Assembly (NCBI GenBank): GCA_964030785.1
Contig: OZ034975.1
Location: 19,808,142 to 19,872,141, forward strand
Length of the DNA stretch: 64,000 nt
Direction of reading: 5' to 3'
From: Siderastrea siderea
Lineage: Eukaryota > Cnidaria > Anthozoa > Scleractinia > Rhizangiidae
The first letter of the stretch is position 1; each line of letters opens with the position of its first letter. The notes under the pieces were generated by a model that saw nothing but the letters and a program-made list of their open reading frames with translations, had not been told where the DNA came from and searched no databases. This document shows, piece after piece, positions 23,225 through 35,430 of this stretch. A program made the position numbers and the translations under genes.

Positions 23225-23833
23225 TTAAGAAGTTTGGGGACTCTCTTGGGGTTCCCGGAGTAATGTAGATAACTGTCTATAAAGTTCTGTTGCACTCTTT
23301 TCTTGATAGTGAGATATCAGGAAACGCCTTAATCGAGGAAGTGTCAAGTCATCCAGGCCCTCTAAATAACTTCTAAGTCTCACTCCAGGATTAATAGCTC
23401 TCACAACTGCATCTACCACCTCTACTGGCTTCTGTCCCGGTTCCCCAATCTGGCCGATTATTTTCAACTCCCTTTTATAATCACTCGGTTGAAAGTATGA
23501 CGATTTAACAGACTCAGTTTCTATCTTACCGCTTTCTGACGGCGGCTGAGATGTCCCAGGCTTTGTTTTCTCATCCACTGTTTCCAATGGAGGGCACAAA
23601 GGAGTGTGTTCCGTCATTTGCGACTTAAATTCCTCCAGGTATTCTAACTTTTCGGCCTTCGTTCCTTCCAGTTTGCTTTCGAGTCGTTCTTCGATCAATC
23701 TCACAAGTCCCTTCCTATTCTTCTCCTTCATGTCACTATCACTGCATCCCAGAGTTTTAGCGATCTCTTCCAGGTCCTTGATTCCTAACTGGCAGAGATA
23801 ACTCTGTATTTGCATCTGGACTTCGACTTGCAT
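23225..23833 (-). pseudogene. gypsy gag (capsid part)
   Basis: A 202-codon frame, mostly helical and charged, includes RSYLEGLDDLTLPRLRRFLI and SATELYRQLSTLLREPQES, which have the look of gag capsid helices. It starts about 135 bases inside the 5' LTR end. Frameshifts separate it from the nucleocapsid part at 22845. Confidence 0.7.
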
Positions 23834-23949
23834 CGCACGTGTTTCTTCGAAGGCTTGTTTTTCTTCGATCGATTTACTTTCGTCCTTTTTCTCCCATTCT
23901 TCAGCCGCTACGTAAATTCTTCGTTACGATTCTTATATAGTTAATCCTC

Positions 23950-23968
23950 TTCCAGACAGGCCCCCAAA
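23950..23968 (-). other. primer-binding site of the gypsy element
   Basis: Directly after the 5' LTR the minus strand reads TTTGGGGGCCTGTCTGGAA. The part from TGGGGG is the expected position for a tRNA 3'-end complement; I did not assign the tRNA. Confidence 0.5.
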
Positions 23969-24139
23969 TGTTGCAGGGCCGAAGACGGGTAAGCGAGTTT
24001 TTGGCATAGCACGACTACAACAACAAACATGGCGGACTAACACACCCACGAACCGCGTGCTTTTTTATTTTACCCATAATTCCTGTACAGCCGGTTTTGT
24101 TCAGGGGGTTGGGGTGCCTCTTAATTCATATCCGCTACA
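23969..24139 (-). repeat. 5' LTR of the gypsy element
   Basis: A 171-bp LTR, with the minus strand starting TGTAGCGGATATGAATTAAG. It differs from the other LTR at roughly 15 sites, so the insertion is not recent. Confidence 0.92.
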
Positions 24140-24143
24140 TATT

Positions 24144-25113
24144 TCATAAAAGTCTGCAAGCAAGACTTGAACAAATTAAGAACTATTTTTAGAGTCGACT
24201 TGCCTTTTTTTGACGAAATTCGAAATCTCGATCACTATCACGCCAAACGAGCCACTGAACAGATGCCTGGAGCTTGTCTTTGTGATCGCGAAAGTGAATT
24301 TGGCTGCTTTGTTTCAGTTGTCCTAGCAACCTACCCCTGGATTAAAAGAAGGGCTAACGCTCGAAACACCAGCTTTCAATTTCCTCACGGTGGCCAATTT
24401 AGTCTATCAACTCAGTCAGTGGTAAATCCAGATTTTTGTGTTTTTGTGAAAACTAACCCTTTTATTCTTCTATTCAAGGCCTTTATCTTGAAAATGTGTC
24501 ATTCAATTAATACAAATAAACAAATAGTGAATAGTGCTCTATTCGGAGCTCAAATTTCACTGGATTCTCCTTACCTTTCAAACACGTCGAAAGAATAAAA
24601 GCACTTCTACAACGAGTTTTTGCTTCAGTAAAGTTCTTTCTAGGTGATTAAAACTCTTCTTGATACATTACTTACTAACCAAACTATTGTTAATCAGCAA
24701 AAGGAAATGAGGTAAAGTTCATCTAGTTACCTTGACGAACATGCACAATTTCACAGGTTAATTTTAATTGTAAAAGACGTCCCTAACAGTAGTTTGGGGA
24801 AATTTGCAGCCGTGGCTTTCTGAAAGTTTGTCTCTTCATGTTACGCTAAGTCAAATATAATACGTGATATACAGACTGCAATGGTTGTTTAGTTAATTCG
24901 TTTGCTTTTTTGGCTGCTAATGCGTTATGAAGTACGAAAAACCAGCTGTCTCTTTTGTCAACAAATATTATCCGTCTTTGAACTTTTTAACTCCCCGCTA
25001 ATGTAAAATCACCCAGCTGCTTAGCAATTAGCATTTTAAGATTTTTAGAGAGATGAAACATTTTTAGGGAACACCTTGACCGTCTTTCTGAGTTTTTCAC
25101 TGTCCACTGTTTG
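24144..25113. other. 5' flank of the cysteine-rich gene, no gene
   Basis: The first part (24140-24260) is paralogous to 29815-29950, and 24520-24560 to 32480-32520 and 47405-47440. This shows the tandem duplication of whole gene units. The open frame 24167-24598 is not conserved in the paralogous copy and is not called. Confidence 0.5.
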
Positions 25114-28100
25114 ATGCTAATGTATTTTTATGAGCGGCCAATAACGGGAAACACAGCCTCGTTATACAGCTTTTTCTTGATTTTTACAATCATTTGTGCT
25201 GAAAATGTGAGTTTTTATTTCTCGCTTCATGAAAATCGTGGAATCAACAGTGCTTTTATTACAAGCAGATATACAGACGATGTTATGTCATGTGCGCGAG
25301 CTTGCGCCATCGAGTTCAACTGTAACACAGCAAACTACAGGACAACAGAAAAAAAGTGTGATCTTTCAAAAGAGCGATTGGACAACATTACAAATGGAGC
25401 AGCCATGGTAATCTTGAAAGGATGTTACTTAATTTTGAAAGTAAGGAGCTCTTTATATTTGCTAAACCAGTTCCAAAAGCAGAATGTGTGGTCAGTCAGT
25501 CTTTAGCCGCCAGTGAAACAGGACATACCATACGGGCGTTGCAAGGCTTAAATTTAGTCGCTTGATCGCTTGATCAGCGATGGTTTTGTCTTTCTATTCA
25601 AGTCTAAACCACATAGAAACAATGATGGCTGTGACCTAACAAGTGAAGAATAACGGCTTGTAGCACAGAGAAGAGAGACTGGAACTTCCAGGTCAAATAT
25701 GAATATCAGGGTTTAAAAATTTGGAAATAATGCACACCTTACAGCTACGCTAAAAATAATGCATTTCTCTTCTAGCGTTGTTAGTATTCAATAAGCAAAT
25801 CTTCACAGTTCAGAAAAGCTTAAAGAATATAGTTAAGTCCAGGTATTCCACTTCCACTGTAAACAGCAGCAACGAGCGTTGGCCGCGCAGTTGGCAAGAA
25901 ATGTTTTACTCAGAAGCCCGACTGTTCTTGAGATGTGCTTTTATTCAGCCAAATTATCCTCTTACGACATCCCTCCCAATGAATGATTTGTCACTAATCG
26001 GATTCCTCTGTTATGCGCAAAGGTTTCTGGGATCGCTTGGGGGCAAACATTGCAAGTCGCTCGAAGGAAATGTATGGCAAAAAGTTGTTTTGACGTCCAA
26101 AAAGACGATTTTTGAAGGAGTTCGACGCTTTTTCGCCGCTATTTTATCAGAAATGGATTTGGACCATGTTGGTACGTGGGAAGTGTAAGTTTTAGTTTGT
26201 ATAACCTCGAAATATGTGATAAAATCTACCGATAAACGAAAGGTTGCTTGCGAAAGGTTTATTGACGCCTTTATTGTGAAATTCACATCGCGTAATGCTC
26301 TCGAAATATCATAGAAGTAGGTTTTAAATCGGCATGAATAGTTCAATAAACCTCTTTCAGTTGTATTTACATGTGTACAGGCTGTTTTCTTATTAGTAAC
26401 GTCTTAAGCAAGAAATTATGGCTTCTGGAAATTTACCTCCTCAATGGAGAGAAATTGTTGTCAGAGGAGATGGAAATTGTTTTTACCGAGCTATTGCTCT
26501 CTGGAGGGATGAAACGAGCGATAAGAAACATGAGGAAATCCGACGGCTAAGTTCTAGTTTGATTGAGAAAAATCCGAAGGTTTTTGAGCCGCTTCTCTTC
26601 GCTTCGAACTCTGTGGAGGAACATGTCAAGAACAGCAAGATCACGGGAACTTGGGTAGAAACTGTGGACATATTCAGTTGTGCATAGACTGCGAGTAGTC
26701 TCTAATTTTGGCGATCGCTTGTGGGGCGGGCGAAATACACGCGTGCGCGCGAAATTTCGAGAATTTCGCGCGCGCGCGTGTATTTCGCCCGCCCCACAAG
26801 CGATCGCCAAAATTAGAGACTACTCGCAGTCTAGTTGTGCATCACTCCTAAAGCGACCTATTTGTACCTTCTCAACAAAACTGAGAAAATGCTTCAGTTT
26901 TAAACCGATTGTCAACATTGATTCATTTTCTTCGATCACAACAAAAAATCAGTGTAGTTGTCCAATCACTTTTTAAATGTGTTATGATGACTATTCTCAA
27001 GCAAACCATTTCAACCTCCTGCTGCCCCAAGGTAGCTGTTGTAGTGCTCCTTTGCCTGAGAATACAGCATCCACCGTTTCAATAGATTTAGATAACAATG
27101 GGAATTCATATGCTGCGGCTGTTAAACGAAATTCACAAACTTGTCCTTCTGTCAAACTACAGGTCTTTTAGTTTTACTCGAGTCGTACCCTCTCATGTAC
27201 AGTGTTGGTGTAGGACATTCGGGGGTTTGATAACCTTGCACAAAATGATTTGAGCAGACCTTTGTACTCTTTGTAACTTTAAATTGATGACGATTTATAG
27301 CTCTGGCCCACGACAGAACATCTTTTTTACTCTTGGGCGAGTGGAATCTCAATATTCCAACGTGAGAAAGAATTTTTTGCTTCTCTGGGTACCTTTGATC
27401 GTTGTCACAACTCCACACAGCACAATGATCGCCACCAGTCATACTCCCGATATTATTTGTATTACTGAGTTCAAAGATAACCAAAAAGCAGTCTGTACAC
27501 ACGTAGTTACAACTGAATAGGGTTTATTGACTTATTTTCTCCCGATTTATGCCTAACTTTGTGATATTTCGAGAGCATTACGCGATGAAAATTTCACAAT
27601 TAATCTTACGCCAGCAACACGTTTATCGGTAGATTTTATCACATGTTTCGAGGTTATACAAACTAAAACTTACACTTCCCACGTACCAACGTGGTCCAAA
27701 TCCATTTCGGATAAAATAGCAGCGAAAAAGCGTCGAACTCCTTCAAAAATCGTCTTTTTGGACGTCAAAACAACTTTTCGCCATACATTTTCTTCGAGCG
27801 ACTTGCAATGTTTGCCCCCTAGCGATCCCAGAATCCTTTGCGCATAACAGAGGAATCCGATTAGTGGCAAATCATTCATTTCTACTATCCTAGCCTGGAA
27901 TTTGCAACAAAAATCTTCCTACCCGCCCTTGTTTACTCCATGAATACTTGCACCAGTGGGAACCATTTTGAATCTCAATCAAGCTCATTAAATTTGAAAA
28001 AGGTCCCCAGAATCTATTAAGTTTGGGTCAAGATCTCACACATGCCTGCATCATGAAACTGTGCCGGCCTTTACTATGGCTATTCAATAGTCACGTGGCC

Positions 28101-29452
28101 AACTTATGTCAAGCTTTGAAGTAGTTCTGTAGAACGGATTGGTCATTTGGAGGGGTACCATGGGAGAAAATATTTGGCTTGAGTTCACGGTATTGATGAC
28201 ATTCATAACTTTTCTTGTGTACAAACAATGATTTCATCTGTTACGCTGATGATGCATCATTCTGAAGGCAAACCGTAGACTGCACAACACCAAAGAGGGC
28301 AGAAATTAAACCAAACGTGACTGAACAATATTGTAGATAATATTATTATCCCATTTCAAGTCAGTATACAAAATTTCGATTCACGCAAACTTGGGTTTCT
28401 TTCAGGTGGAAATTGCCAACTCGCCACAAGACAAAAAAGGCTCCACATGTAAGTACCATGCTCTATACATCAATTGCTGGTTTTCATACGACGTCATCAA
28501 ACTTCTAAAACATAAACGAAGGCCACCAGAAAACTGCTTTTTTAATGTATTCAACGCACTAGTGAGATAAATCTTCAAGGAAACTTTCATGTCGATATAT
28601 TTCTTCGGCATTTTACCGAATAAAACAGTTTGAAATTGCATCTAAATTCTGGCAGCTCGAAACACGGGAATTCTCAAAATGTTATAAAACCTGTGCTTTG
28701 CGTTACATTTCAATTTTCAAGTATGATGATACCGCAAAAATGTCATCTCCATAGGTGTGAAGAGAAACTAGGAATGTTGATTTCATTAGCTGCCTCATTT
28801 CTTGTTTCTTGTACTGACCTTGATTGCCGCCAAATTGGTGTCCCAAAGAGGGACACCAACATGTCGGACGCATATTGTGTTCTATAATTTTCTGAAACTT
28901 TTTCTAGATTTTTCTCGACTTTCTTCTGGAGAGCACTATAGACCCAGAAATTGTTGCCGTTGTTTCTTTTTACTCACCAACTCCTTTGTTTCTGAATGTG
29001 GCTAATGCAAGCAAACTCATTTTATGATAATGATGAAAACCAAGAAAAACTATATCTACTTATATATTTGTCCGCTGGTGAATAGGAAATTAAAGTTTGT
29101 ACTCAGCAGCCGAAAAGCCCTGATAACTGTTATCTTTCATAGCACAGTAATTTTCATGGGAAATCATCTTATGTTCTTTCTTTGTTTGGATTGGATCCTT
29201 GTAGCTGCTGTCACATGGCGTCATTTCACACCCCAGTGGTGCACAATTTTCGGACGACTTTCGTTTGGAAATGAAAAAATCACGGCTGAAGCATGTAAAG
29301 AGAAGTGTAGAGAGGGATGCCTTGGAGTGGAGTGGTGGGAGAACTCTGACGCCAACTGTTATGAATGTACAGATCCATCAAAAAAGACTATATATACTCA
29401 CACGAATGATGTTGGTTACCCCCCGCATGTGTTCCTTAAAGGCAGTGGTTGA
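25114..29452 (+). CDS. secreted cysteine-rich PAN-like protein, copy II (intact)
   Basis: Exons are 25114-25440, 28406-28448 and 29205-29452 with GTAAGG/GTAAGT donors and TTTCAG/TTGTAG acceptors. Phases match (0, then 1) and give about 205 residues. The first exon has a hydrophobic leader (SLYSFFLIFTIICA) and a domain with CARACAIEFNCNT, a Cys spacing like PAN/apple domains (CxxxC, then C). Exon 2 is a short Ser/Lys linker. Exon 3 has a second module: FTPQWCTIFGRLSFGNEK, then ACKEKCREGCLGVEWW and NCYECTD. The product is therefore probably exported, with two disulfide-rich adhesion or lectin-like modules. I started at the ATG at 25114 because the frame's earlier codon is TTG. Intron 1 has been invaded by the THAP/OTU element. 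The PAN assignment is by pattern only. Confidence 0.75.
25982..26186 (+). CDS. exon carried in the left inverted repeat
   Basis: The frame starts at an ATG (MNDLSLIGFLCYAQRFLG) and runs 68 codons to GTWE followed by a GTAAGT donor at 26187. The same exon exists, inverted, in the right repeat (27670-27879). Its acceptor at 26360 (CCTCTTTCAG) leads toward the OTU ORF, but not in frame with it, so here it may act as a leader. Residues are conserved between both copies (SKKTIFEGVRRFFAAILSE), suggesting selection or recent duplication. Confidence 0.45.
26418..27171 (+). pseudogene. OTU-type cysteine protease, disrupted
   Basis: The N-terminal half (MASGNLPPQWREIVVRGDGN, then CFYRAIALWRDE) contains the OTU signature D-G-N-C with the catalytic Cys. 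The C-terminal half near 26980 has DDYSQANHFNLLLP with the catalytic-His context N-H-F. Between them a 149-bp palindromic MITE interrupts codon 89, and there is an in-frame TAA at about 26974. If the MITE and one TSD copy are skipped, the frame is open across the insertion. OTU domains cleave ubiquitin chains and occur in several transposon families. It could be a captured deubiquitinase. Confidence 0.7.
26685..26833. mobile_element. 149-bp palindromic MITE in the OTU gene
   Basis: Perfect inverted arms begin TAGACTGCGAGTAGTCTCTA and run to a central CGCGCGAAATTTCG region. The direct repeat GTTGTGCA (26677-26684 and 26834-26841) is an 8-bp target duplication, as made by hAT-type transposases. 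Confidence 0.88.
27152..27879 (-). CDS. THAP-domain protein with exon from the right inverted repeat
   Basis: The downstream frame (27152-27502) reads MTGGDHCAVWSCDNDQRY, then LRFHSPKSKKDVLSWARAIN, VTKSTKVCSNHF and YMRGYD. This is the C2CH zinc module of THAP domains: C-x4-C, central Trp, C-x2-H-F. Upstream, the exon at 27670-27879 ends in a GTAAGT donor (minus strand). The TATTCAG acceptor at about 27518 joins it in phase with the THAP frame, giving a leader of about 68 residues plus a linker. THAP domains normally sit at the N-terminus, so the MTGGDHC methionine may be the real start in another transcript. No DDE domain follows; the frame ends just beyond the finger at 27152. Confidence 0.6.
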
Positions 29453-30679
29453 TTCCCAAAAGGTCGTTTACTCTCATGGTTTGCTTTAGTTTGTTAATGA
29501 TGCCAGAAAACAGCGTTTACTGAAATACAGGAACATTTTCTCAAAAAAACATCACCTTGGAATAATCGGGTGTATTCACAATAGCATCCCTACTAAGACC
29601 TAGTAAACTTACGAAAGGCCAAGTCAAGTAATATTCATATTTCTTACTTAGCCAATCCCTGGCCACACGCTCGGGATACTAATGTGATACAGCAACATGT
29701 TTCCGGTTGTTTTGGAATAACTAAACCAGTAAAACAAGAAGCCCCATTAATGGATGGATAATGACTTCTTTACAGTAGGGTGTGAGATCTACGACCAGTT
29801 AACTTGTGCTTACTTGACGTAGCATTTCATAAGCGTCGGCAAGCTGAAAACATTCAAGCAAGACTTGAAAAAAGAAAAAGCCATTCTTAGAGTCAACCTG
29901 GCTAGCCTGCCACTTTTTGACGAATCCAGGAATCTCACGATCACGCCAACAAATGCTGGGTGTCTTTTACATTATGAATGTTTACGACTTACGACAGAAA
30001 CTGGCCAATATCTTTCTATAAGATCAATGTTGGTGGGAAAAAATGTTAAGCCGACAACAAGAATGGCGTTTTTTTAATTATTATTCCCTTAATTCTTTCA
30101 CCAGAACAGAAGATATTGTATATATTGCGGTTGCCAAACCCAGCACTATCATAAGGACTGGAAACAAGCAAAGTTTTATGGACTTAAATGGGCTTTTCCG
30201 TCCAGAAATGAGGGCTGGAATTGGTATTTCCCTTTCTGCGTGCCGTTTCTTAATGTGACATTATCCAAAGATTATCAGGGAGTAGTAAAGAAAAGCACCA
30301 TCCTCCTTGTGCAGCAGCCCATACCTCTCTGTGAGATCAATTTTGGTGGAAAAAGAAGTTACATCCAAAAGATTGGGCTGGCCAAAAGTGTAAATCCTTT
30401 TTCTGAGAATTGCTCAATATTTGGGGGTAATGCAACTGTAAGCAAGAATGTGGTAATAGTACGAAATATTCAGTAAATCGCATCTTCAGCGTCCTTTTTC
30501 ACACGATGTAACGAGTCAGTATCACCTTGAGTTAATCAAACGTTAAGCTTTCTCCTGAAATATCCGGAAAGAAAAAGTACAATATCACGACAAAAATTTT
30601 CAAGGACATTGATTTTCCGAGTAACTTTTCAATTTTCCTGAAAAAAAAGACATAAACAAGTTTCAATTCAGTAAAAATA
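29453..30679. other. inter-unit spacer, no gene
   Basis: Segments match 16680-16800 and 24140-24260, so this is the duplicated spacer between cysteine-rich gene copies. Short frames at 29865-30476 show no domain. Confidence 0.5.
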
Positions 30680-30950
30680 AACAATTAACCTTTATTTATA
30701 CACGGCATGTATTAAAGCCATAGGCTTATGGGGCCGTGTAAATGAATCAAATATTTTGAATGAAATAATAAACTGAACATAGCAAGTAAGAATCCTAACT
30801 GGCCGGAGGCAGACCAGTTGGCCATGTACCGGCATGACCGAGGAGTTGAACTCGGGTCTACCGAGAAGCAACTCCAGCTAGTGGCCAGAGTGGGATTTGA
30901 ACTCGGGGCGACCTGGAGGCGACCTACACCACTCGGCCAGTATGCAACTT
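30680..30950 (-). mobile_element. tRNA-derived SINE, minus strand
   Basis: On the minus strand the head has an A box TGGCCGAGTGG (30929-30939) followed by GAGTTCAAATCCCACT, a B box with tRNA-Leu/Ser-like spacing. The body ends with AATAAAGGTTAATTG at about 30683, like the 3' tails of CR1/L2-type LINEs, which probably mobilised it. Confidence 0.65.
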
Positions 30951-33784
30951 TTCCCATATTGCTGTAATCATGCCCAGAAAACACAAATAAACTATTAGTT
31001 GTTTTAAGGGGGAAGACTCCTAACTACCATATTGTTGCTATGGGAAGTTCCTAGTCATCATATCCTGGAAACCCTAACTTCCACAGATAAGCTGCTTGGC
31101 CACATTTGTTCCATAGGAAAAGTTTTCAAGATTTTTGAGTCACAACCATATTTGGCAGGAAGCGTGCCTTGAACAGAAAAAAGCCTAAAACTCAAACGGC
31201 ATAAAGTTTTGGTTATTGAAAACAGTGCCAATATTTAACGATCATCAAGATGCAAAACTTAATCGATTTTTTCAAATTCGGATTGTATAGAAGTTAAGAC
31301 GTCATAAGTACGTATTTTTATACATTTCATACTGTAGTTTTTCTATTCTTTGTAATAACTTACGTCAGATTATAAAGAAGGCTGGATTATCTCTGAATAG
31401 CGAAAAAATCGGAACTCCACCTCTTTTCCTCCGAGTTTAAGGGATTTTTCTTTTTAATGCACGGTTGGGGACTGGTACTAGCTACTCACGCACAATGTCG
31501 CTTTTTAATTTCAGATGTTCATCTTCATACAGTTTCAACAATCTAGCGGCAAAAAAAGTTGCAAAACAGCGAATGACAAAATGTCGTCCACAAAAATCCC
31601 TTAGTAACAACGCCAGATCTGTAGGTAAGGGTCCACTGTTCACTAGCTTAGCATTTCCCCTGTGAACGTTTCTTTCTTTTTCTTTTCTTCTTTTTTTGGT
31701 ATGTTGTTTCGAAGCTCTTTCAGATTGTTGTTGCTGTTTTTTTTTTGTTTGTTTTTTTTTTTTTTGCTTGTTTGTCTTTTTGTTTTTGCATAAAAAGGAG
31801 TTTTTACAGTTGTGAGTTTTTGCTTTCAAAGTATAACCACATAACGAGGGCCGTCTACTGGTCAAACAAAATGTTCGACCATTTCGACCAGTATGTACTG
31901 ATACTCAGCTACGTCAGCTACGGGTAGCCATCCACAGGTATCCTCGTAATTTTGCCCTACTTAACATCTGCCTTACAGCATTTGGCACGCGTTAGTCATT
32001 ACTCAGGCATCCTGTCGACGTACCCTTACCACCGCAGTCGCTATTGACTTAGTATTATCCGAATTGTCAGCATCTCGTCTTGAGGCGCCAAACTAGTTCA
32101 GAAACGTTAAACAAAAGTACAGTGTACAAACATGGTTTTTCAGTAATCTGAAGTGTTATCTGAAGTTATTATTCCTCACAATATAGTGGGTTATCTTGAT
32201 TTGTAACATGAGGAGTTTAGATTCTTTTGTGGTATAACCTACAAAGTTGTGTGAGAATTCAGAGATCTTAACATCAAGGTTTTTTCGTGAATCTCATTTA
32301 TGTAGACTTGTCTGGCAAAGATCAGGTCCATCTAGTGCCAGTATCTGGATCGGAGATGCATCCACGTAACCATAGAAACAGGTTACGTTAAACTTTCCAA
32401 CACCATGATAATCAGAGTTTGTAGACCACTACTGACCAGTGTTACTCACTCGAGGGTTAAAGTCTTCGATAACGCTAATGAACAATAATTTAGTACTCTA
32501 TTCAGAGCTTTCATTTCTTAGATTTTATAATTTATTTAGCTTAATGTCTTGGAGCTTCAGATTAGTTTGTAAACAACGCGAAACAATAAAAAGTACTTCT
32601 GCAAGGCGATCCTTATTAATTACTACTAATTACTAATTTATTATTTCTAGAGCGCTTTATACTAAGGCTCTAAAGTGCTTAACAAGAAATATTAACTATA
32701 TAATGATTATTAAAAACGAATAAAAACTTTGCCAGAAATCGATAAATCTTGTCTTGACAATAGTTAAAAAGCTGTAATAAGAAAATAATAATATTCTTCA
32801 CTTAGAATTGTTCTTCGGTGATGAAAGATTGTTTTAATATAAAGATGTAATATTCAGCTTGCCAAGAGTGTGGGACAAAGAAAAATACCTGAATCCCCGA
32901 CATACACTGGCGGGGTGTTCTAATCACTGAGCTAAAGGGGGGTCTCTTTTCAAGCTGCTGAGAGACTACAGTCCAACCTCGATTATCCAGACTCGGTGAC
33001 ACCACCTAAAATACTCCGGATAATTGAGGTCTTACTGAACTGGGAAACTGCTTTAATTGACTCTTCAGTTTACAGAGTACTGATAATTGAAGACACGTTG
33101 ACTATGGTGTACATGCACCAGGTAAAAAGGGTTAGTTCAAAGTAATTTAACCGTTTTAAGAGATGACATTCATGATGTCGTCACAGAGAAATCCACCTCC
33201 TTGGATTTCTTTATTTTCGTTCAAAAGTAATCAAAACCACTGAGATGATATAAATTGACTTTCGAGGTTGCTATGCATGGAGTAATAACGTGTCGCGCTT
33301 AAATGTTTCCAGAGAAAATTCACTAAGATTTACCATCTCCTGCCCCTCTCCCCCGTTTGAATAGAATTAAAGCCAGCAGCAGTGTCACTAATCGACTGCA
33401 AACAAAAACGAAAAAAAATTTTTAAAAACATGTCTAGTGTCAGTAAGAATTATTAAGCCAGCATTTTTTTTTCTGACTTGGAATGTTTTGATATCACGCA
33501 GTGTAGTTAGTTTTCTCAGATCAATGACAAAGATTGTTTTATAGCGTGAATGGTGTATGGATCATAGATTATGTCCTGCCGGACTGCTTTCATGAAACAA
33601 CCCTTAGTTCGCGCTATTTTGTGACGGTGCCCGATTTTGGATCTCAGAGTGTCTTCTGGTGAACAAATGGTTACTCCACTTAGCCCTGATCACTTTTATA
33701 AACTCATGTTGAGTACATATATATTTTTTGTCTAATTTGCTTGCGCCACTTAGCTGCAGTGACATCAAGGGCTTCAATTCACAG
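30951..33784. other. spacer with repeat fragments, no gene
   Basis: A poly-T/poly-pyrimidine tract lies at 31673-31780. A partial tRNA-like minus-strand sequence (TTTAGCTCAGTGATTAGAAC, about 32905-32940) looks like a truncated SINE. Sequence at 32480-32520 is paralogous to 24520 and 47405. Confidence 0.4.
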
Positions 33785-33870
33785 TTCAACCGTGCACAGT
33801 TCAACGGCGGATCACTTTTGGAAGTGAAATAATAACTACAGCAGACGAATACAAACAAGAGAAGTGTTAA
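33785..33870 (+). pseudogene. cysteine-rich PAN-like gene, copy IV exon 3, left half
   Basis: The stretch from CCGTGCACAGTTCAACGGCG to GAGAAGTGTTAA aligns with exon 3 of the intact copies (GGTGCACAGTTTACGGACGA ... GAGAAGTGTAAA). The exon is cut at 33870 by the 13.2-kb element, and the alignment resumes at 47096. Confidence 0.75.
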
Positions 33871-35430
33871 GAGGGTGGTAAAGGGGGGGGGGTCTAGATC
33901 ACGTTTCACGAGAAATAAAATGGCTATTTCACGTTTCACGGGAAATAAAATGGCCATTTCACGATTAAAAAAAATTCCTTACTTTTTGGTAAATTGCATC
34001 CAAAGTACAGGTTTGTTTGCTGTCCTCACCGACCGTACACTCAAGACAATTTTTTTAAAAGCTTAACTAGTGAGCAGCGCCGTGCGAACTTTAAAAATTG
34101 TAAAACTTTCTTTTAATATAATAATATAATAATCAGTCGATTCGTCCGACTGTAGCGGGACTTCATCAGCGAATTTTACAAGTAAGAATTACAAGCTTGT
34201 ATTTGCAGACAACGAAACTTCCAGAACTATTTTTTGTATAACGTAAGCTGTAGAACTAATTTGCAGATTTATGTCTGGGATTAAAACAAGCTCGTTTTTT
34301 GCAAGGCCGGCATGACTAAGGTGCAGCATATGTGTGACATATTTGATCAACCCCATATGTATTACATATTTATTTTGGCGGGCCACAGATTTACTACTAA
34401 AACTGTGCCCCCCCCCCCCCCAAAAGAAAATATACGTTTTTTCTTATTGTTTTAAGACAATTGTCGGAATGTTCTCATGAAGGAGCAGTCTATCGTGTTT
34501 CTGACACCCCTATGTTCTCAGATACTCAGTTTTCCACCAAAATCCAAGGCGTCTTTCTTAAATGTTTACAGGTTTTTTTGTGCGCTTTGCACGACAACAG
34601 GAATCTAGACTTTACTTTCTGCACCAAGGCTTTCTTGTTAGCATGTACTTGATATAAACTAAACAAAACCATGATATATGTATTTTTCGCTGGTATTGAG
34701 TAGATACAGTTCATTAGCAGGTTATGTTTGTGCTATTGTAGTACACGCCTTAAGGCGTGTCTCCAGGGAATCTGTGATTGGATAGTTCTGGTATTTAAGG
34801 TTCTGTAAGAGTTATAGTGCGGCAGATAAGTTTCAAATCAGGGGTGGGTACTGCACTTTATGATAAAAGCATCAAACTGGGCACGTTAATACTAGACATC
34901 ATGAAGAAAATTTTTAAGATTGGAGGCAATCGGGATATGCTCCGTGTCAGCCAGGAGAGGGTGGTAAAAGTAGTGGGGGTAATTATTCAAAATGGCTGCC
35001 ACCAGCGATACTTCTTTAGTGTAGAAACATACAACATAATTGTCTTAAACAATGCCTGACTGTAACAATCCACTGAAATACGTTCAAGGATTACAATAAT
35101 GCTATCAAAAGTGGCATAGAAGGTTTCTGAGAATGAAAAATTGAAAAGATAATTCTGAGGTCATAATTATGCAAATTAGAAATTTTAATTAATTCACATT
35201 TGATGATTGCATAGTGTATTATTCCGCCTTGGTTATTGTCATTAATAAGATATGGAAGCACAACTCCTCCCTTCACCGCACCGCTCCAACAAGAAGACAG
35301 ACCACTGTCACATCAACACTATATTTCTTCCTTATTACCTCTCCAAACCTTATCCTAAATATCTCTAAACATATATAACACTCTAAACTAACTTGACAAT
35401 GTTAAAGGCACTGCACTTTGAACTGACAAT

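Larger units (their letters stand above)
16798..24143 (-). mobile_element. Ty3/gypsy LTR retrotransposon, decayed, minus strand
   Basis: Two LTRs of about 170 bp (16802-16970 and 23969-24139) begin TGT and end ACA on each strand. They are flanked by a 4-bp TATT duplication (16798-16801 and 24140-24143). Reading leftward from the right LTR come gag, a Cys/His region, protease, reverse transcriptase, RNase H and integrase, the Ty3/gypsy order. Every domain carries stops, frameshifts or lost catalytic residues, so the copy is dead. It lies in the spacer between cysteine-rich gene units, as shown by the continuity of 16680-16801 and 24140 onward with 29690-29900. Confidence 0.93.
25978..27881. 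mobile_element. THAP/OTU element with about 380-bp terminal inverted repeats
   Basis: The left repeat (25978-26360 and a little beyond) and the right repeat (about 27518-27881) are inverted copies at over 90% for most of their length. They start ATGAATGATTTG on each strand. Between them lie an OTU-protease ORF on the plus strand and a THAP-domain ORF on the minus strand. The paralogous intron at 11150-11170 lacks everything between about 25830 and 28225, so the true element or insertion is probably larger than the repeats. I could not identify a target duplication. THAP domains are the DNA-binding part of P-element and Kolobok transposases. Confidence 0.7.

Noticed and set aside
31482..31927. 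Lys-rich and Phe-rich ORFs
   Set aside because: Low-complexity reading of a poly-T tract in both strands.
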